Source: Ligula intestinalis (taxonomy: Eukaryota; Platyhelminthes; Cestoda; Diphyllobothriidea; Diphyllobothriidae). From it: a DNA stretch of 64,000 bases. The number at the start of each line of letters is the position of its first letter. The first letter of the stretch is position 1. The stretch spans positions 25,427,680 to 25,491,679 of the forward strand of contig JAYGXS010000008.1 of the NCBI GenBank assembly GCA_036362985.1, read 5' to 3'. The notes below the pieces were generated by a model. That model made no database searches. It had not been told where the DNA came from and saw only the letters and a list, made by a program, of their open reading frames with translations. Shown in pieces: positions 35,720 to 46,879 of this stretch. A program made the position numbers and the translations under genes.

Positions 35720-37265
35720 CAGGTATTTGCAGTCATTGCTGCAAACACATAACGAAAATTAAGCTTAATTGCCTTCTTGTACGTTTGAAGGTTGTTGACC
35801 GGCATGCGGGCGTAGTAAGTGCTAGGCCATTTGGCCCTCCGGTGTTGGTGTGAGACGCCGCGATGGTCTGTGTGTGGCAACTGAATATGGCTAAGGCAAA
35901 TCGTTGCACTTGTTCGAGGACTAGGGGCTCGTTAACCTTGTCCCAGGTTATTCTTGACCCCTCTCCCCCCGATTATCACGTTTGGTGAAGATTTCGGCCC
36001 CATCGAGGTTAAACGTGTAGCTGAGTCTCGTCAAATGAGCCGCAACTTGAGAAGTGGCAGCATTGGGCCGCACTGCTGTCGCGTGTTCAGCAATCCGTGT
36101 TTTGAGAAGTCTGCTAATTTCTCCTACTTCGTTGCTTTGTCTGTAACTGTACCATATCTTACAGACGACTAGAGGTGGTTCTTGCCGTGCCAGTGGGTCT
36201 TTCTTTTTTCATTATCTTTGTGTGCATTTACCATTTCTGCTGACGTTTCTCATCAAGAATTCGCAGCGGAGTTCTTTTACTTCTCGATTACGTATTGGGA
36301 CTCACAAGTTCGTTTTGGCTTTGTGACTAATGGGGACATAGCCTGACAGGCTCAGGCGCAATCTAATACCCCTAAATGCTCACAGTGAAACCCATTTTCA
36401 CATTAGGGTGGAAGTTCGTAGCCGCAGTTGCCAACCTTGTCTAGGGAGTCATTAACTTGGCACAACAAGTCGTGCAGTCTTCAGTATGCACGTAACTTCC
36501 CCGAGGGGCCATTTATTAGCATCTCCAGATGTCTGTGCACTGGGTCCTAGGTGAAAACAAATATGGACACCAGCTGTTTTTGAGCACTTAGGACAATGTG
36601 TAACATAAGGCTTCCCTTAAAAATGTCTTGTGATGCTTGCCTCGCAGTATACAGCGGACAAATTGGCGAATAGGCTTAGAAACGCCTTCTTGAGCATAGA
36701 TAAGTGGTAGAAAAATGAAGAAACATGTAGAGGTAGCTGCGTGCAGCCTGGATACGGGGTACGCCTGCGCACGGATGTTGTCATCGGCTTTCTTAGGAAA
36801 AATCGAGCGCTGAAGAGTCGGCAATTAAACCAAGTTAAATGATAGTACATGAAAACCACGTCTTGATGCAAAATCCATGCAAGTAATCAGATAAAAGGGC
36901 GTTGCAAGTAAAAACTGTTTTGAACTAGGACAAAAGTTTTATTCGGTTGGCGTGTTGATATTCGTAAGGAATTCTTTATCAGAGACATCAACAGAAGAAA
37001 GTGGGAGAAACCGTTTGGATTATTGACTTGAATACTGAAAAGGGCCTGCGCAATAGACTTCACAAATTTACGAAAAACTTTTGCGCTTTTCCCCGAAGAA
37101 AGTATATAGCTATATTTGCAAGAAGGTTATTCTCTCGATATATTTGATAAGAGGCCGTGATTGTGCCGTTATGCCATAAGGATCGTAAAAAAATTTATTG
37201 TTGGCAGTCGCTAGTGGATTCAGACATGCGACGGAGTGGAGCAGACAAAAAATATGAAGATCAAA
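35720..37265. other. no recognisable gene or element
   Basis: No motif-bearing ORF or repeat was found. Several short ORFs overlap on both strands without family resemblance. Confidence 0.4.
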
Positions 37266-37269
37266 ATTA

Positions 37270-37400
37270 CCACAACCGACTTATTAGCCGTTATCAGTGA
37301 GTCATATCCAATCTTAGGTGTTGATCACCGGAGATTCGAACCCGGAACCTACGTTCATTCATTCTATGACTATATCATTGCGCAACGGTCTCGTTACCTT
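37270..37400 (-). repeat. SINE with tRNA-like head
   Basis: The minus strand contains GGTTCCGGGTTCGAATCTCC (B box), followed by GATCAACACC, ATATGACTCACTGATAACGG and CTAATAAG, the body of the local SINE family. The A box is weak. Confidence 0.55.
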
Positions 37401-37599
37401 TTTGGTGGTGGGAAAGAGCTTTGTCGAGTCTTTAACACTTCCACTCTATCATACATCTGAAGTCGCTAAACCACTGCCTGCGATCAGTCGATCACGAGTT
37501 CTAAGACACAACGGAACAAATAGGATCCTTAATCAGAAAGATCGGACGAGAAACCTACTGCCGTCGTAGTCCCAACCGCAACTGACAAAGTAGCGAATG

Positions 37600-37750
37600 T
37601 CTGGTGCCAAGGTAGATTGGTAAACTCAATGACCAGAGGTTTGGGGTTCGAATCTCGGGTGATTCGCACCTTGAGTGGCTCATGACGGCCTATTATCCAG
37701 AAATTGTCATTTCAATCTCTCTGGTCTGCGTCGTCTCTTGTATATTTGTA
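37600..37750 (+). repeat. SINE with tRNA-like head
   Basis: The plus strand has GGTAAACTCAATGACCAGAG, then TTTGGGGTTCGAATCTCG (B box), a short spacer, then GGCTCATGACGGCCTATTAT and CCAGAAATTGTCATTTCA, the family core. Confidence 0.6.
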
Positions 37751-38389
37751 TATTTGGAATACAAAATAGCATCCAGTGGCCTTGAGTTTCTTTTTTTTCG
37801 TGGCGTCTTCAATACTTCATGTATCAAGCAGAAAAAATGATAGCTTTTTGACTGTTGACTTAACGTAGACCTCGGGCATAGCTGAAATCCTTTAGACGTA
37901 CCGTTAGAAATCTGTAAATCAAAAACAAAACATTTTCAAACTGAGGTCAAAAGGATTCGTCTAATAAGGAGAAAAGTTGGTTGCATCCAAGCGTGATTGG
38001 TCAAGGTCAGATGAACCCCTGCATATGACAACAGATGTCTGTGCATACTATGAGTTTTCGCAATTCCTTTTTTCACTTGGAGTATGTATGCTCCGCTGGA
38101 GGAATTTTCGCACGACTCTGGAGTCAGATCCCAATAGAATGTTTCCGAACATTCTTTAATGTAGGTCGATTAACATTGCCGGTGAGACTTGAATAATCAT
38201 TTGTTTGCTCATTAGCCCCCCCCCAGCTTTCCAAGCCAATACCCACACAAACGGATCAAGTGAGTTTCGTTGGCGATCAGTGAGTTTTTATCAAAAAATC
38301 TCATTATTCTCGACGTAAACCGGCAAAACAACTGGTTTGGTGGCTTCCTATCGAGTGCATTCCACTTCTGATGAACCATTCACAGGTTG

Positions 38390-38475
38390 AAGCCTAGAAT
38401 GGTGTACCACCTGGAGTTGGTCATGACGGACTGACAACGGCCTATGAGCCAGAAATGGCCGTTTTCTAGTCTCAG
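38390..38475 (+). repeat. SINE body fragment
   Basis: GGTCATGACGGACTGACAAC followed by GGCCTATGAGCCAGAAATGG and CCGTTTTCTAGTCTC. The tRNA-like head is not recognisable. Confidence 0.55.
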
Positions 38476-38699
38476 CAACTAATATGGTTGAGTAATGCAT
38501 AAGTATCATTGCTTGATATTTAAGTATAAAGAAATTATAGCACTTTTAAAAAGTGCAAAAATGTTTACGATACCGTATATTTCCTCTCATGAGGTGTTGT
38601 TATTCTGGATTTCACCCTTACCCAAACATTAACCTCAATCTTAGTCCCAACCCTCGCCAGAAAACTTACCTTAAAGCTTAATTAAGCTAAGAGCCTCGG

Positions 38700-38785
38700 A
38701 CAGGGAGCCATTTCGGGTTGGGTATGACTGCCTGATGACGACCAATTAGCCAGAAATGGGCATTTCAGTATCCGTGGTCTTGCGG
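38700..38785 (+). repeat. SINE body fragment
   Basis: GGGTATGACTGCCTGATGAC, then GACCAATTAGCCAGAAATGG and GCATTTCAGTATCCGTGGTC. This is the core of the same family, without its head. Confidence 0.6.
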
Positions 38786-39689
38786 GCTATGCTACCTGTC
38801 CAGCCTTAATTATAATCCTACTTTCCTAGAAATTTATAAAAATCTACCCGTATAAAGAGGCGGTCCTAAGCCACTGTTCCTTCCTTCCAGTCAATTTTTT
38901 CCACCCTGCTTGTCATCAAATAGGACTCTAGAAGGCCTCCAATGGGATTTTTTTTCTGGCGTCTAGTGGAATACTCTACAATTTAGTACCAGTTGCATAA
39001 GTGGATAGTTTCGCGTCACCAAGAATCAAATATAGATTTTAACTTGGATTTAAGTCTGGACCGCTTGCTAGCTACATGTATTTCCTCCATGTTAAGACCC
39101 GTTCCTGGTACTTCTTATTTCAAAGAACGCCGAACCAAAGAGCCCGTACAAGAGAAACAGAAAAAAGACCACTCAGCCAGAGACGGAGAGTGTGTTAACT
39201 CCGACAAGCGCTTTAGGCAAATCAGCACAAGTCTTTGAGGATAAAAGGTACATCATATTAAGGTCAACAAACGAGTGTAAACTAGGTCTATCGAGCCAAT
39301 CACATTCTGTTCTGGCCTGGCTGCCGGAACGATTGGCTGTGACTTAGCGTTTGAAGGCAGTTTAAATGTTTGATTGTTGATTGCTTGATTGCGTGTATGC
39401 GTTCACCTCAAGTAGGACGATTGCTAGCCTATAGAGAGTGTGGCCGCTTGCTGCATGCACCCAACACTCGACAAATGTGGAATTTTCGCTGAGAGCTACC
39501 TCTCGGTCTCCAAAGCTCTGTGAGCTGTAGTCCCGTCCTGCCTAAAATTTACCCTTGACGAGTTTATTCGCAAATTATGACCTGTTGTCGAGATTTTTCC
39601 GATGTTTTAAAAAGGGTTTTGCTTTAGACCTCCTTTCTAGAATATTAACCATTCACTCGTTGACTCCGTTATAAAATGTGGCTGTTTAT

Positions 39690-39995
39690 GGAGTAATGAT
39701 CTGACATTCAGGCCTCCAATAGTTCGTGTTCCGTCTTATTTCTGGCTCGTGCCATTATGTGTGTGTTCGAGAAGTCGAATTCGTGGCCTTCTTCCAAAGT
39801 GTAGGTAGCGAAATGGGAGTGTGGGTCACCTTTACGCACTGCCCGTTTGTGCTCCATTATTCGCGAGCTAATTTGTCGCCCGGTCTGTTCTGCATAATGG
39901 CAAGAACAACCACGACATGGCACTTAATACATGACGCCAGACTGCTCACCTACATCCAGTGTTTTTGGAATTCTTTCACTTTCTCTCTCTTCCCC
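39690..39995 (-). pseudogene. PLE GIY-YIG endonuclease fragment
   Basis: The minus-strand frame reads MPCRGCSCHYAEQTGRQISS, then RIMEHKRAVRKGDPHSHFAT, EEGHEFDFSNTHIMAR and HELLEA, followed by TGA where Trp is usual, then SINSHI. The Cys-rich start, the YxxQTGR core and the Arg four residues before His are kept. The YIG-type glycine is Glu (YAEQ). No reverse transcriptase remains. The 3' tail beyond about 39650 is not recognised. It is related to the 41-kb copy. Confidence 0.8.
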
Positions 39996-40239
39996 TGATA
40001 TGCCCCACCCATGTTATTCCCTATTACCACTCTCCCGTCTTAAAGTTGGGCGCGCTTCGCGCGCACTTACACGACCCCATAACACAATCCTACCCAATTC
40101 ACCTATAAGTGTCAGTTTAGCCTCGAAAGAGTGCAACAGAAGGGAGCTGGACGAGGACTTGTTGGGGGAGGTGGGGGTGTCAAGGGTGTCGGTCAGGATG
40201 GGAGTCGCTGACCTCCAACGCCCAAAAGAAGTTGAAGGT

Positions 40240-40611
40240 TTAGGAGACCTCGGCATCGGCCTCCTCCTTGTACTCGTCCGCGTTGCGAAAGGATTGGAGC
40301 CACACCTTCACCTCCTTCTCCGTGTACCCTTCGGTGACGTTCGAGATCGGGATCTCCTTCCAGGACACGTCATACAAGGCGTACTTGTCCCTCGACTTCG
40401 TCTTCCAGTACTCCTGCTGAAACCCGGGCTCCTACTTTGAACCTCCGCGGACCACCACCTTTGTCCAGAACTCCATCTTGTAGGCCTGCTGCCTCTCCAT
40501 CAGCGTCGAGCAGAGGTTGATCTGCGCTGCCCACCTGTTCCTGAGGAATTTGTCGACCGTCAAGTCGCTGTCCTTCTGGAACAGGTGGGCAGCCCAGATC
40601 AACTTTCTAGG
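40240..40611 (-). CDS. unidentified GC-rich coding-like segment with one TAG
   Basis: The minus strand is open for about 124 codons, interrupted by one TAG at 40432-40434 and ended by TAA at 40240-40242. Third positions are strongly G/C, unlike all neighbours. Readable parts include DKFLRNRWAAQINLCSTLME, AYKMEFWTKVVVRGGSK, FQQEYWKTKSRDKYALYDVS and TEGYTEKEVKVWLQSFRNAD: charged, aromatic-rich and soluble-looking. A one-base shift near the end would join a Ser/Thr/Pro-rich frame that continues to 40014. I do not recognise the family. The segment lies between two PLE fragments, and TTTTTCCTAACCTAG just upstream could be a splice acceptor. It could be an exon, a captured gene fragment or a processed pseudogene. 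Confidence 0.45.
40516..40603. repeat. hairpin, 26-nt arms
   Basis: The arm at 40516-40541 (GTTGATCTGCGCTGCCCACC plus TGTTCC) and the arm at 40578-40603 are reverse complements with one mismatch, separated by 36 nt. It lies at the 5' edge of the GC-rich coding-like segment, so WAAQIN is read in one arm and its inverse in the other. Confidence 0.9.
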
Positions 40612-40785
40612 TTAGGAAAAATTCTGACCCCTAGAGACAACCTCACCAACATTAAAAATAACCACCAACAAATAATTAAAGCAGCATTCGAAAATAGATT
40701 AGAGAATATTAAACAAGACGAGAAAACAAGATAGAGTAATGTAAAGGAGCAGAAGACGCGATCTCTGGAACGGTAATTTTATTCA

Positions 40786-40822
40786 TCTGAGCTTTTGACT
40801 CCACACGAGAAGCCATCGTCAG
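40786..40822 (-). ncRNA. hammerhead-like core in PLE tail
   Basis: The minus strand reads CTGACGATGGCTTCTC, a GTGT loop, GGAGTCAAAAGCTCAG. CUGANGA is intact. The second box reads CAAAA where CGAAA is expected. The partner tail at 42216-42251 has TAGAAAGCTCAG. Confidence 0.4.
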
Positions 40823-40879
40823 AGAAAGTCAGGAAACAGCAAGAGTTTGTTACGCGTAAATGGGAGTGGGTTGTGGTTG

Positions 40880-42010
40880 ACACATGTGATTGGTCAATGC
40901 CCACGCAACGTCCATTCTCACGCCATTTTATCGTGTGTCCTCTACGTGATTCCCTGTAGTTGTGGCGTATGACCTTGACGTGACCGCCTGCATGTTTGAA
41001 CGGTAACTGGGCTGGACTTTCTGGTCGCGGGCACGAATGGCAAAATAACAGGCTGGTATATCCACATGCCTGTTTATGGAGTTGAGATCTGACACCCAGG
41101 CCTCCAGGAGTTCGGGTTTCTTCCTATTACTGGCTCGTGCATTCGATAAGTCGAATTCGTAGCTCTCCTTCAGAATATGGCTAGCGATCTGGGACTTTGG
41201 GTCGCCTTTCCATACTGTCCGTTTGTGTTCTTTTATTTGCGAGCTAAGTCATCGCCCGGTCTGCCCTGTATAATGACAAGAACAGTCGCGACATGGCACC
41301 TGATAAATGACGCCAGACTGCTCTTCAACATCCAGCGGGTCTTTGGTTTGCATGACTCGTGAACGCATGGTAGCTATCGGGCAATGAGCAATACCCACGC
41401 CGAACTCTGCAGCGATAAGCTCAGTTGCTTCTTACACGTTTTTAATGTACGGTACAGGGTGCCGGAGCGTTGGTGGTCGCCTTTTGTTTGTTCCCCGTGG
41501 GCGCGTTAGCAGGCAGTGGTGGATGAAGTTGCTCATGTATCCATTCTTGGCCAATTGGTCTCGAAGATGTCGTAATTCTTGCACTCGTCCTTCCGGTTCA
41601 CTGCACTGTGTCTTCACCCTCTGAAATAGTGCTCGAATACAGCCACGTTTGTGCGTTATTGGGTGGTTGCTATCGAAGCTGAGCACCTGGGTTGTGTTAA
41701 TCACCTTTCTATAAACCATGCTGCTGAGTTCCCGTTGGGTCTGCAGGCGACGAAGACATCCAGGAACGGTAGTTGTCACGCACTCTCTTCCTCCTTTGTG
41801 AATTGCATGTCGGAGAAAATACCGCTTAGCAGGTTTTGGAAGTATGCTAGCCTGCTCCGTTCGATTATAACGGAAGTGTCGCCCACGTATCGGCACCAAA
41901 ATTTAGACACGAAGGCGAAGGCAACTTTTTACAGCTCCTATAAGATCCCTTCTGCGAAGAGACGGGAAATTGGGGATCCCATCGGCGTCCCTTTGGTCTG
42001 TTCGTATATT
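40880..42010 (-). pseudogene. PLE reverse transcriptase / GIY-YIG, decayed
   Basis: The minus strand begins at EQTKGTPMGSPIS (RT), with TAG and TAA soon after. The catalytic box reads YVGDT at 41876-41889, so the first catalytic Asp of YVDD is Gly. Then come MQFTKEEE, a TGA and QLPFLDVFV. The other frame continues with VINTTQVLSFDSNHPITHKR and CLLTRPRGTNKRRPP to 41432. The GIY-YIG part reads GVIYQVPCRDCSCHYTGQTG with a TGA in place of Arg, then LSSQIKEHKR (Gln where the catalytic Arg is expected), LLEAWVSDLNSINRHVDIPA and YFAIRARDQ. The gene is dead but useful for alignment, because it keeps the C-terminus. Confidence 0.85.
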
Positions 42011-42215
42011 TGACCCAGGGCCCAGTTCCTCTAAACCATGCAGACCACTACCTCAAGGTCACATGCCATTACTCCAGGAACGCGCGTCGGAGACGCAATA
42101 AGATCGCGTGAGAATGGACGTGTCGTGGACAGGGACCAATCAATAATAACAACCACCACCCCCTCCCCTACGAAACCCATTTATGCGTAGCTGACTTTAG
42201 CTGTTTTCATTTACT

Positions 42216-42251
42216 CTGACGATGGTTTCTCCATTGGATTAGAAAGCTCAG
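42216..42251 (+). ncRNA. hammerhead-like core in PLE tail
   Basis: CTGACGATGGTTTCTCCATT then GGATTAGAAAGCTCAG: both core boxes (CUGACGA, GAAA) are kept and the intervening stem is imperfect. It forms the right-hand inverted partner of 40786-40822. Confidence 0.45.
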
Positions 42252-42819
42252 AATAAAATATCGTTCCAGAGATCGGGTCTTCTTGTTTACAACAAGAACC
42301 TGGGGCACGCACATTCACTTCTATTCACCCCTATTAACTCTGTACTCACTTTGTGATCGTTCTCTGAAAACCTGTGTTTAGCAGATAAACTTTGCAGATT
42401 CCAGGTAACACGACAGTTTGCTCGTCGATTTTGGTGATGTCTACAATGTTTCCCACATCCGACTAGGGTAGGCCGCCGTGGCAACTACAGCAATCTCTCG
42501 CCTCTTCCGCCCCCTGGATCCCTAGTCATGAACAAGTCAATAAACTGAGAACGGAATCAAGCGCAGGTGGCTGGCGCGGCCGGAGCCGACCCTACCGCCC
42601 TACTCCAGTCTGTAGCAGTTTTATGCATAAATATAACCGAATAACACCTAATGTTCCCTTATCTTCTCCCCGCACTTGTTAGTTCAGCGCATAAACCGCA
42701 TTAACTGATACAATCGATCACACCTAATACATGAGTCTCTGTACTAGCTTAAATAGCAGACAAGTCGTTCACTGACGACGACCACATGACCGTTTTAGAT
42801 GCAGGTGGTATTAGCCACA

Positions 42820-42975
42820 AAGACAGAGGGGACCGGAATGTCCAGTGCTGGCTCATTAGCTGTCATCATATCCCGACCCAGGTGGTGCACCACATATGAG
42901 CTTCGAAATCGCGGCCTATTTGGTCAAGGTCAAATGACCTAATCATTGAGCTACGAGTTCGTAGTCTAGTCGGTT
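42820..42975 (-). repeat. SINE with tRNA-like head
   Basis: The minus strand has GAACTCGTAGCTCAATGATT (A box), then CGCGATTTCGAAGCTC (B box), a linker with GGGTCGGGATATGATGACAG, then CTAATGAGCCAGCACTGGAC. This is a fairly complete but diverged family member. Confidence 0.65.
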
Positions 42976-43104
42976 TCAGTCGGAGCATATTAACACTCAT
43001 TGACGAACGTTCACCTGACCACTAACTGAGAACTCATCTGTCCTGCTCTGTTTGGGGCGTCACCAGAGTCCCTGACAGCCGTACCAGCTGGTAGGAAGCT
43101 AAAA

Positions 43105-43275
43105 GTATTGCCTGCTAAGACAAGAGAGACCGGAATGGCCATTTCCGGCTTATAATCCGTCCTCAGCCAGTCATACGCCAAATCAAAAGGTGACCCACCT
43201 GATCCTCGATCTGACAACTTTTCTGATCAAAGGCAAACACCCTTTACCATTGAGTCACGCGTTCATGGTCCAGCC
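43105..43275 (-). repeat. SINE with tRNA-like head, best-preserved body
   Basis: The minus strand reads AACGCGTGACTCAATGGTAA (A box), then a degraded B box (GTCAGATCGAGGATCAGG), then GCGTATGACTGGCTGAGGAC, GGATTATAAGCCGGAAATGG and CCATTCCGGTCTC. The core AAATGGCCATT is shared with the copies at 38.4, 38.7 and 60.96 kb. Confidence 0.7.
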
Positions 43276-43279
43276 GTTC

Positions 43280-43765
43280 ATGAACGAGCGCTTTTGATGC
43301 ACTTGCTTCAAGCTTTTGTACGTTTATGCCTACAAGGTAAAGTAAGATTGGTGTGAAACAGAGAACTCCACTTTCGCCCAATAACGTACCACCTAGCGGC
43401 GGATAGCTATCGGGGTAACATCAGTTTAGTTCCTCGTCAGCGAATGTAAATTGAGCTAATAAATGTGATTTAGTGGATACTGTTGTGTTTTTTGCTATTT
43501 TGGGGCCATTTTGCGCCATTATTTGTTTTTAAATCCTCGTCCTCCCGCGTCAGGAGGTAGACTCATGTCAATCGTTTAGACCAGATATAGGAAAAGGAAA
43601 GTCGATGCACTTTATAATGCTGTTCGTTTTAGTTTCATCGGAAATTAGTCAAAGAACTGAATAAGAATCTTTAGACTAAACGTTAGAGCGTAATTCCATC
43701 GGCCAATGCGAAACTAAGGTGTAACATTCGCAAGCTGCCAACTTGAATTCAGTAATAATGATATG
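43280..43765. other. no recognisable gene or element
   Basis: Nothing identifiable was found between the SINE and the next PLE pair. Confidence 0.4.
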
Positions 43766-43769
43766 ATGC

Positions 43770-44650
43770 ATTTTGAAGCAGCTTTTCCCAGGTACAAATT
43801 TGGAGATTGCGTATACAGTAGAATTTATTGGAACCATACATTCCACAAGTACTTATCAGCTGCGTCCTCCCTCTGAATGACCTGAGTAACAAATAAGAAA
43901 ATACTAAATTGAATTCCTAGGTAAAAATCGATACAAACAGCCAGGTTACAAGAAATGGCCAAGAGGAAATCAATAACGTAGGAAATTCAAACGTAGTGGG
44001 CAGCAAAAACGAGTTTAAACGTTGAAGGGAAAAAGGTTGATAAGAAGACTGTGTAAACAGGGAGCCGGTACTACCATGGCAGATTTAGATCCACCACAGG
44101 GTCTAGTTGTTTACATATGTCAGGTTTAACCCACCGTATGTAAGCTGCTCCGGGTAGCGTAAGGTACGAGTGGTTCATGCGCGAACAAGTACTCGAAGGG
44201 ATATTTAAAGGTTTACAAAATGGCCCGTATCCAATAGGTGTTCAGTAATGAAAGCACGAGGAATTATTTTTTCATGTTTTAGTAGCCAACTCGGTGAGTG
44301 CTCCTAAGCTCTGGCTGCCAATTGCCTTTGTGTTCGCCCTATGTACTTACATCCATAAGTGCATGTACATTCGTAAGCACAATTTGAAGTGGCGTACAAT
44401 GGCAAGGCATCCTTTGCAATTGGAATCGGAAGGTCCTTTTTCGAGTTATAAAATATGAGCTCTGCAGCAAACTAGTCCTTTCAATAGTGTTGCGTAAGCA
44501 TCTAGATTTTTCTGTATGAATTCAGTTTTCTATATTCTCATTCGTTACTCACTTTATACAGCTAGAGAACACAAATGATGAGCACTCGTTAAATTTATGG
44601 TTCCAATAAATTGTACTGTATACGCAGTCTTCAAATTTGATTAATTATTC
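43770..44650. mobile_element. PLE (subfamily B) head-to-head pair
   Basis: A minus tail lies at about 43775-43862 (inverse of GGTTCCAATAAATTCTACTG, then ATACGCAATCTCC) and a plus tail at about 44575-44640 (GGTTCCAATAAATTGTACTG, then ATACGCAGTCTTC). Between them is a minus-strand GIY-YIG remnant. The arrangement matches the 12.86-13.85 kb element. Confidence 0.7.
44200..44475 (-). pseudogene. PLE GIY-YIG endonuclease fragment
   Basis: The minus strand reads LPIPIAKDALPLYATSN, then YECTCTYGCKYIGRTQRQLA and ARA, a stop, then EHSPSWLLKHEK and RAFITEHLLDTGHF. This copy keeps Arg at the catalytic position four before His, unlike its paralogue at 13.3 kb (Ser). One in-frame stop and loss of the C-terminal segment inactivate it. 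Confidence 0.75.
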
Positions 44651-44785
44651 AACAAGCAGATGGCAAAGGTACTCAATAAAAAAGTATCTGACACATGTTT
44701 CACCGATTGGCAGCCTTAGAGTAGACAGATGCCAGCTTAAATATTCATGTCAATATTAGGACTGCACTTAAAGGGCTTTACTTCC

Positions 44786-44795
44786 NNNNNNNNNN
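44786..44795. other. assembly gap, 10 N
   Basis: Ten N between AT-rich flanks. The true length is unknown. Confidence 0.95.
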
Positions 44796-46495
44796 CCTTT
44801 TAAAAAGTAAAATTACGGTGTTAACAAAAACCTATTTTTAGAAAAATAAAATATTATTTTAACGTGAAAAAATGGCTTATGTTAGTAAAAGTAGGTAATG
44901 TGTATACAAAAAACCTATTTTAGTGACGTTCGATTACGGCTTGAAAGGTTGGTATAACTTTGTGTTATTCGTAGTCAATCATCCATAAATAAGGATTCTG
45001 TGTTACCTGTTTACCAAAACTATAAAGGCTGACATACTAAGCACAATGACGTTTATCGTAAACGTCAGTTTTTAATATTCTCCTTTATGAAGAGAACAGG
45101 TTACGCATACGATCGCCCAACAAAAAAAAATAATTTTCCAAGCGAAGAGAACGTCCAAAACAAAACTCCTTAATTAATGTGCCTGAGATCAGTTAACCAA
45201 ATGCCTTTAGTAGGCTACAAGTTTTAAAATGTGTTATGCTTATATATCCATTTTATGAGTTTTTCCTTACTTTCAAAGGTGTATTAAAAAAAGATAAATT
45301 TTACATTTTTTTGGATTATCCCGAAAATAAGGGATAAGTGTCTGCTGGATCTGAAAGAACTTGCGTTTCGCTCTATACTGAGATGTCCACGTTATGTTTA
45401 TTATATGATAGGGCCCCGTTCTTACATTGTAGACGCACTACAGAATGCCCAAATATACACAAAGATTTGGCGCAAACTGCTAATCGTCTGCCCCTTTCGC
45501 TTGAAGTTTACGTATTCATTCATAGTCAACTGCAGAGAGATGCTGTTTCCACATCTTCGACTGCAAAAATTAGCCCATTTCCCTGTGAAGATGGACGTCC
45601 ACAGCAAGCCATGTAAAATTTAAAGTGGCTGTACGATACCATGTATACTACAGTTTCCACCAGGGTGTAATTTTTAAAAAACGGAATGGAGAGAGGATAA
45701 GCAACGTTTGCAAGATGCTTGCACATGTTCTGTTACTCTTTGGTGAATTTGCAAATTTATAAAGACACCTGAAGGTGAACAGATATAGTGATAGTATAAA
45801 GTGAAAATTGGGTTTTTTCCACTCTTGTCCTGTTTTTTAGAAAAATCCCAAAACAGTGCAGAGTTGACCATTTCTTCGTTGACTTCACTTTTGGAGATAC
45901 TCGTCAGGTGGCTATATAATTAACCACTTGTTTAAATTTGAAGCTGATTATAGAAGGCTTGGTAATTGATCTTAGGCACATTACTCGCGGGTTTTCATTT
46001 ACCTTGGCTAGGGAGTCGTATTTTGTATGAGTCTAAAAAATGTGACTTTATCAACCATATTCATAAGCAAAAGTATTCTACAATTCACTTTTTTGGCAAA
46101 TGTTTGATGGTATATGACATTTTTGAAAGTTTTTTTAAGATATCATTTTGCGGAATCCAAGTTTATGGGAAACAGTTAAAAAACAATGTATATTCTGAAG
46201 ATTTCTCCACAATCAGGCTTGACGAAGTGGTATGCTGTGCATTTAGCTGCCAGTTACATTTATCAGAAGCGTAGACAGCAATATTTACTGAAGTCAATGA
46301 TTTTTGCGACGGCTTTCCGTCATTGCATGACTAAAACAAAGAATATAAACATACAGCACTCACAAAATGTCAAAGCACACTAACATAGGGGTTACCTGAT
46401 CACCTGAACGGTGCTTTATTACACTACATTACATCACTATTAAGGATGGAAGGGGGGAAGATAAGCTAACGCAACTTATCGTGGGACTTAAACCT
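44796..46495. other. no recognisable gene or element
   Basis: AT-rich, with short ORFs on both strands (for example from 45338 and 45966) that match no family I know. One C-run lies just beyond it (46549-46558). Confidence 0.4.
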
Positions 46496-46514
46496 AGGTA
46501 CACTTATTCCAGCG

Positions 46515-46860
46515 CAGGACTTACTTGCATCCATAAGTCGGGATTCTCCCCCCCCCCCCTATGAAGGCCGCTTCTGAGTAGCGTAGGGTCCGATTTGTTT
46601 GTGCTTTGAAGTCGACAGAGGGCCAACTGTTTAATACGACAGTGTCCAATATTCTATAGGTGTTTAGCAATCGAAGATCATGGTACTCTATATTTTTGCT
46701 TGAAAAACCAGTTAGGCAAGTGCTAAGCAACCCTGATTACCAAATGTCTTTGCGTAAACACAATTTACTTTTATCCGCTAGTGCACGTGAATTCATAGAC
46801 ATAATTAGGTTTGGCGCGTAAGTGCAAGGCATCTTTTGCCTCTTTTATGGGAAGTTTTTG
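46515..46860 (-). pseudogene. PLE GIY-YIG fragment, decayed
   Basis: The minus strand reads YVYEFTCTSG, stops, IVFTQRHLVIRVA, stop, HLPNWFFKQKYRVP, stop, SSIAKHL and NIGHC, then a frame change. The order matches the 13.3 and 44.4 kb copies. Arg precedes the motif His by three or four residues. It carries at least five stops and a C-run near 46549. Confidence 0.65.
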
Positions 46861-46879
46861 AGAAAAAATTAGGAAGAAA

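Larger units (their letters stand above)
40745..42290. mobile_element. PLE with inverted 3' tails at both ends
   Basis: The minus-strand RT and GIY-YIG remnants (42010-40880) end in a minus tail (core 40786-40822). At the truncated 5' side, from about 42050, a plus-strand copy of the same terminal region follows (GCGTGAGAATGGACG at both, core 42216-42251, then CCAGAGATCG-GTCTTCT at both ends). The two copies are therefore joined head to head, one long and one only tail. Confidence 0.8.

Noticed and set aside
40031..40075. GGCGCGCTTCGCGCGC palindrome as a regulatory hairpin or terminator
   Set aside because: A short GC palindrome in eukaryotic repeat sequence without an associated gene; no support for function.
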